From contig BSYO01000024.1 of NCBI GenBank assembly GCA_033239525.1, forward strand, positions 15,061,268 to 15,125,267: DNA of 64,000 bases. Direction: 5' to 3'. The position numbers were made by a program, and so were the translations under genes. A model generated the notes under the pieces. That model had not been told where the DNA came from. It saw nothing but the letters and a program-made list of their open reading frames with translations, and did no database searches. The DNA comes from Nepenthes gracilis (taxonomy: Eukaryota; Streptophyta; Magnoliopsida; Caryophyllales; Nepenthaceae). This document shows, in pieces, positions 10,280-22,200 of the stretch (positions are counted from its first letter, which is position 1; every line of letters begins with the position of its first letter).

Positions 10280-11915
10280 GTCAGTAAATTAAATATTAGA
10301 GTTAGTGTTAGGGAGATAATTGGAGGCAGAGAATTTCCTTCTTGTTTCCTTTTATTTCTAAAAGTAGGTTTATTATTATTCTATTCACTTCCTGAAAAAG
10401 TTTTTCCCCTCTGCTTTTCTGCACTGAGAGTTGTTTTTTGCAACTGCTTATTCAGGATTTGTTTTAATATATAAAATTATTGTATAAAAATCATCTTAAT
10501 TTTAGTAATTTTACTATTTAACAGATTATTTTTGATAAAATAATATACTAAAAATAACTATTTTTAGAGAGATAAGATAATATACTTGTAAATAAGTAGA
10601 TTTGGTGGGATCAATAAAAATAATTATAGTGGGGCCTGGAAAAAATTTTCACTTAATTATCACATTATTTATATCAAATTTTTTATTGATAATTTTTTTT
10701 AGTTGTGTCAAATGCTCCAACTAAATAAAAATAAGCCATAGATCAACCTCAATCTTTGGAAAGTTTTATATAATTGTGTGTCTAAGTTAATAACTTCAAT
10801 ATTAGTAATAGAAAAATCAATTTTGGCCTGCCATCTATTATTAAAAATAGCTGCAGGGAAGCTACAAAAGGGGGGGGGGGCGAGGGCAATCTACCAATCA
10901 AACTTATTTCGATAGCTTAAAACAAAAACTCCGAATTTTACCAATTAAATTATACGTATAAGGCCTGAATTTAGGGTTTTTATATTTTTATCCATCGGAA
11001 AGATATATATGTTTTAAATCATTTGACCCAACTTTATTATACTTTTGCTTTGCTCGTTTAAAGAGGGCACATGAATGATTCAAGTATGTGAGGTGGGGTA
11101 GACCTTTTAAGCGACCAGCAGGTTCACTCAGTTGAGAGAGATGAAGGTTTTCAATTCAAATGCTATTATTTATGTTGTTCAAATTAAAGCAGCAAATTGA
11201 TTCGTAATTCTAAAATTTTATTATAATCTTTTTATATAAAAGGTTTCCTCATTATTTTTAAAAATAAATTTTAGATTATTTAGATAATATTCTAATATTT
11301 TATTAGATTAATTTTTAATTTTAAAATTTAAAATATTATAGCATAAGTTATTTTCTTTCAATTTAAATTTATTATAGTCATTCCTCCCGATTGTCCCAAG
11401 TGATTGAGTATTTAGCTCAACAAGCGAGTCATTCGATTCGATTTGTGATATCATTTATGTTAAAAATCATTTTTGGCATGCAACGTAAAGAGCAAAAAAA
11501 TGAAGCGTGGAAATTAAAAAAAAGAAGCCATATCAAAAGTGAAGTTACTGGCTGCAACTGTTTTAAAAATTAATCACACTACGTGGACCCCTTCAATCAA
11601 TGGCGGAACAAGATTTTTTGCTGAGTCTGGTTGACGTAACATCTTCGTAATTTTCTAATGATGATGGCGCTATGAGACAATGCTGAGAAATAATTTATTC
11701 ATTTTATTATAAATGGTCATATTTTATTAAATCAGTGAAATTTGACCAATTATTTTAAAATAAAACCTATCGATTTAAAATTTTATGTTTGAAAGATCTT
11801 AAACTAATAAAATTTGTGAAAAATATATTGTCAAAACTTATATTTTCTTCAATATTAAGAACTAAATTTGAAGCACATGTTACCAAACAAATTGCCTAAT
11901 AACAAATAATATTAT
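10280..11915. other. Intergenic AT-rich region upstream of the ANTH gene
   Basis: It is AT-rich with poly-A/T runs and a G homopolymer (about 10870-10881). The ANTH promoter must lie at its left end. No ORF with recognisable content was found. Confidence 0.4.
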
Positions 11916-11929
11916 TATTAGATACGGCC

Positions 11930-12530
11930 AAAGCTTAACACATAAGTAGGCCAATTAGTGGGCCAACGCACTAATGTAAAACGTGTGGATCCAATTAAAA
12001 CAAAGACACAATATTTCATGAGTCAAAGTCTAAAATATCATTAAATTAAATGGAATAGAGTAAGATAAATGGTCATTATGTGTTGCCCAATCTATGATCT
12101 ATTCTTAAGGAAACTGTCGATAAACTACTCATGACCACCACAACTAACTATGATTTTGTCACTAAGATAAAAAACATGCAATGTGATAATCAACTCAAAT
12201 AGTTAATAATCAACTTGCTATACAGATCATAGGAGGAACTACCTTTAAGAGCTACTATAAATGGTGATCCCCTTTTTCCAAAAATGGAGAATTTGATTCA
12301 AGACGAAAGGAAGGAAATGTGTTCATTTCTTAAAAAGGAAACAAATGACTTCGGAGCTTAATCCTTTAATATTTTCTTTCTCATTCTTTTACTCTCTCAT
12401 ACTATCTATTTATTTTACCTTTCATAATCTTGATTGTTGGGTTCAGAAAATTATCTTGAGCATTAAAAGATACCTTATGGAGTAAGTCTTATCTCCTTCA
12501 AAGTTTTTATTCTTATTATAGCATATAAGA
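11930..12530 (+). mobile_element. Possible decayed LTR
   Basis: It has LTR-like organisation: repeated GGCCAA/GGGCCAAC near 11938-11965, a TATA box (ACTATAAATGG at about 12254), a pyrimidine-rich leader, and a CTTGAGCATTAAAAG stretch resembling the diverged CTTGAGCGTCGGAG motif of gypsy LTRs. Ends are not defined. This is suggestive only. Confidence 0.3.
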
Positions 12531-12689
12531 TCTTGTTTAAAAAGTTTAAAAATTCTAACTTAATTTTCCTCCGACTAAACACAAATTTAAGTTTATATCA
12601 ATTGTTAATAAGATATAATTCAACAACACCTTTTATTAAAAAAAAAAAAGCTTTTAGCAAAATATCAAAATCAAAATTTGATTTGATAC

Positions 12690-15212
12690 TCGAGTATCAG
12701 ACATGTATGCATTAGACACACAAGACCTTGGGAGGCCATTGAAAAACACTGCAAGAGCATCCTTTAGATATGCAAACACTATCCCAAATGCGTAATTGTC
12801 AATCAAATACTGATCTCCAATGCTATTGAAATTTTTTTTTGTTTGAGAGAATCCTTACACTAAAATCAAGTAAGCCATTATTTGACATACTTATTTAGCA
12901 TATAATTTATAAGAAAATAATCTAAATTTTAATAAATTTATTATCATGAATTTTGGAGGGTTACCTTGCTCCTCCAATGACCAAATCATTATCTCTTTCA
13001 TTTTGGCAACTTTATATCCACGAAGATATTTGTAACGAACTCTATAAATTTGAACAATATCTTTTTCCTCTACCAATGTGCATGGAGTAATACTACTACT
13101 CTTCAATGCCTTCACATTAGTAGGTTGAAATTCTTGGCACACCACCTCAGCTTTTTTCTGCCACCTTAACCAAACTTCAAATTAGTTATTTTGGTATTAT
13201 CATTGACAATTGAAACCTTTATTAAGTATTGGTTTAAATGCTTCTTTTCTGTACCACAATCTATAAACTTTTAGTAAGTTTCTATTAGTATTTACTAATC
13301 ATTGTGCAAAATTCTTCATTATCAAGTTTTTTCATTAAAATCAAATTCAACCTCATATCCGATACATACCACACAACTCTCAACATAAGCATTGACCCAT
13401 CGCTTATTTATAAGCAAACATCATCGATACCATTAACCTTCAACAAGTCATCATCCTCCACTTTTTATACCTTATAGTTCTAGTGCATATAAGGCATGAA
13501 TAAACATTTAGTCAATACCGCATGAAGTGAAGATCCGCTATCTATCATTCAATTCATCTTGTGGTTCTTGAAGCTCCATGCCTTCTTTGTGTCAACAACT
13601 AAAAGATCATCATAAATAGCACTAGAGAATGGATTATTACCATTATGATGTCTCTTCTCTTACCATTTGCTATCTCCTTTTTTCTTTTGCTTTTACTTAA
13701 AATAATTTTATTTTATATGACCTTTTTTATTATAATGGTAGCACTTAATGTTTTTAAATTTGAACTGACTGTGGCTACTCTCTAACTTGCCACCTCTCTC
13801 CATGAATCACTCGTTCTCATGACCGTTAGTGAAGACCAAGGCATTTGACTATATTGAAATCTTATCACTTTTCTCTCCGCCTAAACTTAATCATATATAA
13901 GAAAGAGATGATCTCATTAAAACTAAATGCATCTTTCATGAATAATAACGCTGTCACAATATAGTCAATAAGAGCTTGTTAAGGAAGCCAATAATATCAA
14001 CTCTATGTCCTCCTAAATTTCTAGATCAAGAATGAATATTTGTATCAATTTCATATGAACCATCCAAGTACTTTTGAAACACCTACCTTCATCTAATCAA
14101 ATGTCATAAAATTACTTTTTCAAATACAATCCCAATGTCAAGGACTTGACAATATATCGGCCCTCAAGTTTAATTCAAACTTTTGATGGATTCAATAAAC
14201 CAATCATTTTTTGAAGAGTATCATTCATAAAAAATAGTTTGATCATGTAATTAGCCAAATCTCTAATATTTTGACAGTCTTCATCCTTTAAATTCTCTAA
14301 CTTGTCTTTCTTCTTTTTTAGTGATTTCACTATTCATTTTTGGGAGAAAAATTTATTATTTTTTTAAAAAGATAAAGTTATTTTACCTATTAAATTATTT
14401 AATAAAAAAATAGACTTTTTAATTATACAGAAAATATTACTCTGATACTATTTATTAGGATTCAAATCACAACACAACAAAAACAAAACTCAAGTCTCTT
14501 ATCAAACTTCCACCACTATTCTCATTGTATTGAACATATGAAATAAAAATACACAATTAAATATACACAATTTTTATAATAAGTTTAACATAAAAAAATA
14601 TTTTTAACTAAAGAAAAAAATATAAGACAAACTTCTAAACAATATCTATTATAAAATATATAGTTATAAATAACCAATTTTAAGAATATCTCATAATAAC
14701 TCATGTGAATAATAATTTAAAATTAACCATAACATACCTAGCAATCAATAAGAATAAAATACGAGAAAAACTAGCAGTCATTTAATAATATGTCCTATAA
14801 TTAAGGATAAAATAATATATCAAACTTATGAGAGATGAAACTCAAAATGAACTTCCACCGAATGTCAAAATCTTTCCCTTATTATCTTTCCTCTCATCCT
14901 CGCGGCACCTCTTTTTGTGTTTCTCTCTCTCAAATGTGCTAAAAATCGCAACAAAGCTTCTTATATTGCTTTTGGCATTGAAAGCTAAATCCATTTTTTT
15001 CCTTAGTAGTCAATTGTTAGATACCCAGGTGATAGGCGCGCAAGACTCTAGGATATCACTAGAGACCATGTACGAATGCCGATCAAACACGCCAACAATG
15101 TCCCAAATGTGTGCAAGCACTCATCGGATACTAATCTCTTATGCTATTAAAATTCTTCACATAAGTAAATCATCACACTAAAAATGAACAAACCATTAGA
15201 TGATATGTTTAC
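12690..15212 (-). mobile_element. Decayed copia element, gag-protease only, minus strand
   Basis: On the minus strand I see an LTR-like right flank, a primer site resembling TGGTATCAGAG (14438-14450, with TAGTATCAGAGTA), gag with a zinc knuckle, and an aspartic protease start. A left flank (about 12690-12893) aligns roughly with about 15010-15212: ACAAGAC, CCCAAATG, GATCTCC/CTAATCTC, GCTATT(G/A)AAAT, and AC(A)CTAAAA before CATTA.TTGA. These are taken as remains of the two LTRs. No integrase, reverse transcriptase or RNase H is visible. It is related to the copia copy at 19571-22205. Confidence 0.6.
13290..14340 (-). pseudogene. Copia gag and protease remnant
   Basis: Minus-strand translation, with frameshifts, shows gag pieces (SLTLGLYLKK, DEGRCFK, LLASLTSSY), a degraded CCHC knuckle (HYNKKGHIK), then KRHHNGNN and AIYDDLLVVDTKKAW. 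The protease start follows with DSGSSLHAV near 13530-13548. The stretch matches the intron copia copy (EKRDHNSND, YRDLLVVNAKK). Many stops are present, so no product is expected. Confidence 0.65.
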
Positions 15213-15216
15213 TGGA

Positions 15217-15800
15217 TTTAGGACACCAAAGTGGGTGATCTAAAACCTAAGATAAAAAACCCATAGCCTTTGCCCATCTGTTCGATTGTCACCCATAGTG
15301 GGGCAAATCATGTGAGATTTTAAAGTGCATGGGCATTGCTGTCAATTTTAATCCAATCCATTGAGAGGCTTTTCGGGAGGAGATTTGCTAAGATAGTGTC
15401 TTCTTGCAAATTTGCTTCTTCCTAATAATTTAAATCCAAAGCCTCCCCGTTGTCCAAGTTTGAAGTATAACCACAAGGTGACAATGAAAATTCTGGTGTA
15501 GCGGTTCTTTCTCTTCAACGATTAGAAGATGTTTGGTAATCCAGTCTTTAATAGATAAGCAAATGGAAGAGAGGTGTGTAATCCCCTCCTACAATCTCTC
15601 TCCAAATTTGCCCATGCTTTGTCACAATCAAGTAAGAGTTGTCTTCCATCTCCTATGGAGATAGGGTATCTCTGAGATTTTCAACTGTCAAGTTATAATT
15701 AATCATTCTTTGAAGAAATAAAAATCAACTAAAATTAATTTTTTAAAAATAATTAAATCATAGCCTTTTAATAAAGTATAGTTAAAGAAATACATTGAAT
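15217..15800. other. Unassigned region
   Basis: GC content is slightly higher than in the surroundings and there are coding-like stretches on the minus strand, all interrupted. I could not assign a family. It may be a relic of a transposon or a gene fragment. Confidence 0.3.
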
Positions 15801-15812
15801 TAATATTCGAGT

Positions 15813-15880
15813 ACCGGAGTTGTGCCACTAAAGTATCTTATATTATAGTCCTAGAAAAAGTTTAAATGACTTTTAACAAA
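15813..15880 (+). repeat. LTR-tail-like fragment preceding a solo LTR
   Basis: GGAGTTGTGCCACTAAAG, TATCTTATATTA and CCTAGAAAAAG match the tail of the next LTR (16829-16870: GGAGTTGTGCCAGTAAAG, ATCTTATATTA, CCTAGAAAAG). Either a relative was truncated here or the stretch was duplicated by unequal exchange. Confidence 0.5.
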
Positions 15881-15887
15881 AGAGTAT

Positions 15888-16876
15888 TGTTGAGCTCCTT
15901 AGTTAATGGCAGAATAAAAGACGGCCCATAAAGCACGGCCCAAATAAGCCTGGGAGATGGGGCCTTCATCGAGCCTGAGGAGGAAGATGGTCCAAGTTTT
16001 CCATGGTTTCAAAGAGCCCAAGAAGTCTTAGAATCGAACGCCATCTCCCTGAATACCAAGCTCGATAAAAACTCTTAAAAGTCTTCCAAATGATTTTTGC
16101 TTCATCTTTTTATATTTTGATGCTTTTTTTGAACATGAGGCATTTGATGGACGAGAATCACCTGCCACAAAAGAATATGAGAAGAGCATTCTTCTTCCTT
16201 TTCATCCAAGAAAGTTGAATTTGAGAAAATATAACCAACTACGCCTAATCAAATCAAGGCTAATATCCAGATGTTCGACACACTTTTCTCTTCGTTTCGT
16301 CCGCATGCCACTTTAAACTCTTACAAAGATTATCTTCGGGAGACCAACTCAACTACTGGTTCGTGACGGATGGACACCACGTGTCTTCTCACCCAGCACT
16401 GGCTCCTATAAATACTCAAGGCCCCTTTCAAAAGGGGAGGACGGTCAAGAAACAACTCTAAGTCCCAAGTTTATCTAAGGACGCTCACTCACCAAGATTA
16501 ACTCTACAAATAAGAGTAAAATAGCTTTGGCCCGAGCCTAGTTTGCTTAGGAGAAAAACACAAAACGTGAGTTGCAGAAGAGGATTAACCTCACAACCGG
16601 TACTTTGTAAAATCTCCAATGTTTATAGTGAAATTCTTTCCGTGCCCCGAGCATCGTGGTTTTCCTCCCATTCAAGAGGAGGTTTTCCATCAAAATATCC
16701 GGTCTCAATCTTTCTCGTGTCCAACACTTCAAATACTTGCATTTGTTTGGTAACCACGTGATTGACCGACACGCCTCGCATCTCTGAAACTTGATTGGAC
16801 CCTTGGATCCAACTTTTCATTTATCAACGGAGTTGTGCCAGTAAAGATCTTATATTAACCTAGAAAAGACGCAACA
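15888..16876 (+). mobile_element. Solo LTR, Tat-type
   Basis: It starts TGTTGAGCTCC, comparable to TGTTGGGCCCC at 25070. It has ACGGCCCATAAAGCACGG, the G-box CCACGTGTC (16377-16385), TATAAATAC (16407), GTGGTTTTCCTCCCATTC with GAGGAGGTTTTCCA, and ends ACGCAACA. No primer site follows. AGTAT occurs just left (15883-15887) and again at 16880-16884, a possible target duplication, but the fit is off by 3 nt. Confidence 0.7.
16377..16415 (+). promoter_or_regulatory. LTR promoter: G-box plus TATA box
   Basis: CCACGTGTC at 16377-16385 and TATAAATAC at 16407-16415. Confidence 0.6.
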
Positions 16877-17136
16877 AAAAGTATATGTACTCCAAACCAA
16901 TAAGAGTGAGTAGGTAGAGAATACCTAAGGATATAAGACCACTTTCTTGATGAAACTTTACAAAATATACCCATAACTTATGGAGAAAGGATACCTTTTT
17001 ATAAAAAGAGTTGAAATGATTAGGTGACTGTCTAAAAAAAATAAAAATTTTTACAAAGTTATAAAATTTTATATAGGACTAATGCCTATCTAGTGTCAGA
17101 AGCCAAGAAGTTGGTGATCTGATAACAAAAAATTAA

Positions 17137-17460
17137 TGATCGAAATCTTAGTTAATGGCAGAAATAATTATTATAATTTTAAGGTTGAGTTTTAGTAGTG
17201 GGAGAGGGGGCCTTCATCTCCCTTAGAGATGTAGCCCCGTTCTAGTTTTGCATGGTTTCAAAGAAGTTACAAGTTAGGGCGATGGAACTCGCATCTCCCT
17301 CTCCAAGATGATAAAAAATAATTAAGAAATATGAAATGATTTTTTTTTTTTTTGATTTTTTTAATAACATGAGGCATTTGATGTTTAATATTAAAAAAAA
17401 CAAAAGAATATGATTTGATATTTTTAAATTAATTTTTATCCCAACTGTTGAATTTTATAA
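17137..17460 (+). mobile_element. Truncated, diverged head of the same LTR family
   Basis: CTTAGTTAATGGCAGAA, GGGCCTTCATC, GCATGGTTTCAAAGAAG, CATCTCCCT, ACATGAGGCATTTGATG and AAAAGAATATGA occur in the same order as at 15898-16190. Similarity fades near 17460. The piece lacks the promoter half and the tail. Confidence 0.55.
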
Positions 17461-18668
17461 ATATAAAATATATGAGTCCATTTCTTTCTTATGGAGCTCG
17501 AGGTTCTTATTGCATCATCGAATTTTAATTATTGAACGGATTAGGGATCAAAATACTATATGAAACGGTTCGGTTTTCGTATACTCGAATATAAATCTTG
17601 TACAATATAATAATACGGTCAAAGGATTGACAGGACTAATTCTCCATTATATCATTCGACGCTCAAATCAGTATTTATATTTTTAAGGAAGAAATCAAAA
17701 GATGTAAATTGAAAATCAGATGAACATTGTGTTTGGAAGCTTACATTTTCCTTAAAGCGTCTTAGAGAGAAAAAAAGTTATTTTTTGGTTTTGAGACAGT
17801 TCTCCTTTGTCATGTTGAAAGAAAGTCTTTTTGTAATTATTTTTGAGCAGTTGAATATTTTTGTCAATTGTTCAAGAAATTGTTTAGGAAAATCGTTGAA
17901 TAGATAAAACTTTATCAATATTATGGTTTCAATTGTTCGAGACCATTGAGATGGGAAAAGAAAAAAATTGTTCGACCATTATCTTTAGTTTTAACTTATC
18001 TTCGAATGGGTCCTTTGATTGAGCTAATTCAACTTATTGAATCTCTTTGATATATGGGCCAAACTTTAAAAATGAGCTTTTTCATTGAGCTATTGATATC
18101 AATACTCATCAATTCTCAAATTAAACATCTTCTCTATACAATTATGTTTCTTTCAACTTTTTAAATATTTGCAAGTAACTTTTTACTTAAATATTAATAA
18201 GATGAATATCTTAAAAATTACTTACCAAAAAAAAAAAAATTTAAAAAAGACCAAAAACTTAAGTTCTTATATTATAATCTATTGTTAATAATTGGTTAGA
18301 ACGGTGAGTTGGAAGATAACCTCGGCTGCGCTTGGAAATTTGTGTGCGTCCTTTTGAATTTTATTTCTACACGTCCACAGGAGTTTATAAGCGAACGGTG
18401 TGATCAATCACATTCCCAACCTTTTTTACAGTTTTACCCTAAGAGGGGAAAAAAAAAAAGAAAAAAGAAACAGCTAAACGCAAACCCAACGGCTATCCCT
18501 TTCAAATCAAAAAATTTCAGTCGGAGACCCTCCAATTTTTGCTACTCTTTCTTTCTCCGTTCACCCATTCAAAGCCGCCCACGGTTTGTACGGGTTTAGT
18601 GACCTTCAGCAACTAGGCATAATCTGAAAATTCCATCGCGGATCATCTTAGATATCGTAAGATAAAAA
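17461..18668. other. Intergenic region and 5' leader of the coiled-coil gene
   Basis: AT-rich, with no element recognised. The last about 350 bp are richer in CT and AAAG tracts and probably contain the promoter and 5' UTR. No TATA box stands out. Confidence 0.4.
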
Positions 18669-19253
18669 ATGGAACTTCCGCAGGAAGTCGACGACTACAT
18701 CAAACAGTCGATGGATCACACCCTAGGCCTTCCCGTACCCAATGACGCCCTCCAGCAGAAGCTTCAATCTCTCGAAGCAGCGAACTACCGCCTCCGGCAT
18801 CAATACTTAACCCTGCAATTGAAATTGAAGGAAAAGGACAAATCCCTGGAGCGCGCTAGGGTTCGTTACCTATAATTGCTTTCTTTGAATTTCGAATTTT
18901 GTTTCTTGATTTTTTAAATTAGAATTTGTTTTTTGTCTTTTAAATTAGGAGGAGGCGTGTTTAAATGCTCAAGCGTTGAAGAAATTCGTTGAGGAGAATC
19001 ACAATTTAGCGAACGAATGTGCGAATCTAGTGAGCCAGTGTTCGAGATTGGAGCGAGAGTGTTTGCTCTATGATCACGATCGTGAGGCATTGATGGAGTT
19101 CGGAAACGACATGGATGAGAGAGCGAAGGAGTTGGAAAATAGGGTTTTTACGTTGGAGGAGGAGCTGAGGCGTGTTTCTGAAGAAGCCCGGTTTTATAAG
19201 CAGCAAGTCGGGGTGAGTTCGGTGTGTACATCTCTCTCTCTCTCTCTCTTCTC

Positions 19254-19287
<34 letters not shown>

Positions 19288-22200
19288 AATGTATTGATTT
19301 CATCTTGTTTTTGTAATTTGGGTTTTCATATTAGAGGTTGTTCTTTCTTGTGTTACTTGAAATATGTTTTGCGGCATTGGCCGTACTACTAATTATTGCT
19401 GCATAGTTTACAAAATCGAGAATCTTTAAGGTTCTTTCGATCCAACATATCTGTGGCTATGATGCTCTTCTGGGCTTTCACCTCCCGATGAATATAAACC
19501 TATATAGATTTCATGAACTTTGTTCAGTTTTTTTCCTAAAATACTCACTAATTGATGCAAGGGTAGAATTTGTTCGGTTTTGAGTCATTGAGTCCCATAT
19601 GCACAATGGTTTGGTGATGTGACGGTTCACTTGAGCAAACAATTGGAGTGACGTAGGAGAATGGCACCCAATAGGCTCCTAAAGAGTGATTGTGTGCATT
19701 TGGAATAGTCTATGCATGCCAGAAGGATGCTCGTGAGCCGTTTCCAGTGGTTCTTCACAATCCCGTGCACCTGGTCTGTGCACAAAGATGCATGTGCATG
19801 GCCTACCAACAGAGGTTGCGCCTGATGTCCACACCACGAGGGCACTTGCGCCAACATTGGTGTAAAATTTCCTACTGCAATTTTTGGGCTAGATTTTTGA
19901 GAGATATCAACATGAGGGGCACTGCACGAAGATAGAGAAGAAAGAAAAGAGAAAAAGGGAAAGATTAAGTATCCGATTGAAATCTAATTCAAATTCTATC
20001 ATTCGATAAGTTTAGGTATGCTATTCTAACCTTGGTCCTGATGGGTTTAAGTGGCATCATAGTGTAGGATTTTCGGTGCTTAGAAACTACATTTTTGACT
20101 CGAAAAGAAACTGTAAAAGCATGAAAGCAAAAGGAGGACAAACTAGAGAAACTAAAGGATAAAGAGTAGCAAGACATGAGGGACTCGACTAATTGTACAA
20201 TTAAGTTATTCTTTGTGGTTAACACTTTTGAGGAGGTTATTTGTTTGTCATATCTTGTAAAAGGATGGATGAAGCATGAGGGTTGATACAAGTCTAAGCC
20301 CTTGGCAATGAGGTTGTATGTGAAAAAGCAATTCTTTGACCTCCGATTGTTGAAAGGGCACTTGGATAAGTTCAACCCGACTGTGATACAAATATCCTCA
20401 TTTGATAAGAAGATTAAGGAGGAGGATAAGGGATTGAATTTGTTGGCTTCGTTGCCAACTTTCGTACGATTATATAATGACAATATTGTTGTTTGGAAAG
20501 AATAAGCTCGGTCTCGATACGGTTATTAATTTTAATAAATGAGTCTACATGAAGGGGAAATAATGAGGTTTCGGGAGAGCCAAGTACTTTGGCCAAAACA
20601 AGTTGTCTCAGGCACTAGGATATAGAAAGAGAGAAGTGGCAAGTTAGAGAGGAGTAACAGTCGGTCCAATCTTAAGGATATCAAATACTATCATTGTGGA
20701 AAGAAGGGTTTATATGAAGCAAGATTGCTTCAAGCGGGAGCGGGATTACTTCAAGCGGAAGCAAGAAGAGGAAGTTAGCAAGTGGCATGAGAAGAGGGAT
20801 CACAATAGCAATGATTGGGCTTTTATCGCTATATACAGAGATCTTCTAGTTGTCAACGCAAAGAAAACATGAAGTTTTAGAGGCTATGAGACGAGTTAGG
20901 TGATAGCGGAACTTCACTCCATGTGACATCAAGGAAGTGTTTTACTCTTATATGCTCTATGATTATGGGGTATTAAAGATGGGGAATGATAACTCGTTAA
21001 GGATAATTGGCATGAGGCATGTTTACATGTGTTAGAGTAATGGGACTAAGCTTATATTGTGGGGTGTACAACATGCACCAAATGTGAGGTTGAATTTGAT
21101 TTCAATGGGCAAGTTTGGCAATGCATGACATTTGGCAAAAGCCCATGGAAGCTTACCAATGTCTCCTTGATCGTGGCTAGGGGAAGCAAGCATTTAAGTC
21201 CTCGGTTGATGGAGGATTTAGTTGCCAAAGTAATTTGAGAAGTTTGATCAATGTGACAGGAGGAGGCTAAGGTGGAGAGCAAAGAAAAGCAACCTTACTA
21301 ATATGAAGGCGCCAAAGGGGAGTGGTAGTACTTCGGGTATATTGGTAGGTGCTTAAGCTTTTGGAGTCTAACATTGGGATCCCTTGTGAAGGAGAAGTGG
21401 TCAAAGGATAAGAGATGATGGTCATTGGAGAGGCGAAGAGTTCCTCACAAGGTTGTGAGGAAAAATTTGTTGGATTTTGGGTCACTCCTTTATAAATCCC
21501 ACACCCTATAATTTTGTCACTTAGTAGTTTGCTTGATTTCGGTGCGAGAATTTGCTCAAATAAAGGATTGGAGTGGCATAGGAGAACGCCCCGATAGGTG
21601 CCTAGAGGGCATTCATGTTTAATAGGACAGTGTTAGCGCGACTGAGAGCGCTCATGCCCCGTTTCCAATGATTCTTTAGGATCCCATGCACCTTGTGCTT
21701 GAAAGGCGTATGTGCGTGGCCTACCAATAAGGGTTCATCTAGTACGTACATGACAGGCGCACATGTGCCAGTATTGATATTAGATATTTTGATGTGGTTT
21801 TAGGCTAGATTTCTAAGAAATTTCAACACAAGGGGTGCCACATGAAGATGGAGAAGAGCAAAAGGAGAAGAAGGGGAAGATTTTGATATTCCGTTGAAGT
21901 CCGATTTGACTTTTATCCTTCATTTAGTTTGAGTATGTTTTTCTAGCCTTGGTCGTAGGACATGTTATCGATTAGTAGTTTGTTTTCTCATAATATTCTA
22001 CTCTTGTGAGTTGTTAGATATGTTGGGGTTAGTATAAATCGGTTATTTATATGGATTGTTGTAAAGGACTCTTAGAAGGGGCTATTTGTAACTAATTACT
22101 TCATAGTAGATATGGTTTGGAGGTTATTTTGTGGTTTTCTCTTAGGTGAGAAGGATTTTCCACATTAATTCTTTTATACAATTTGTGTGCTTGTCCCTTG

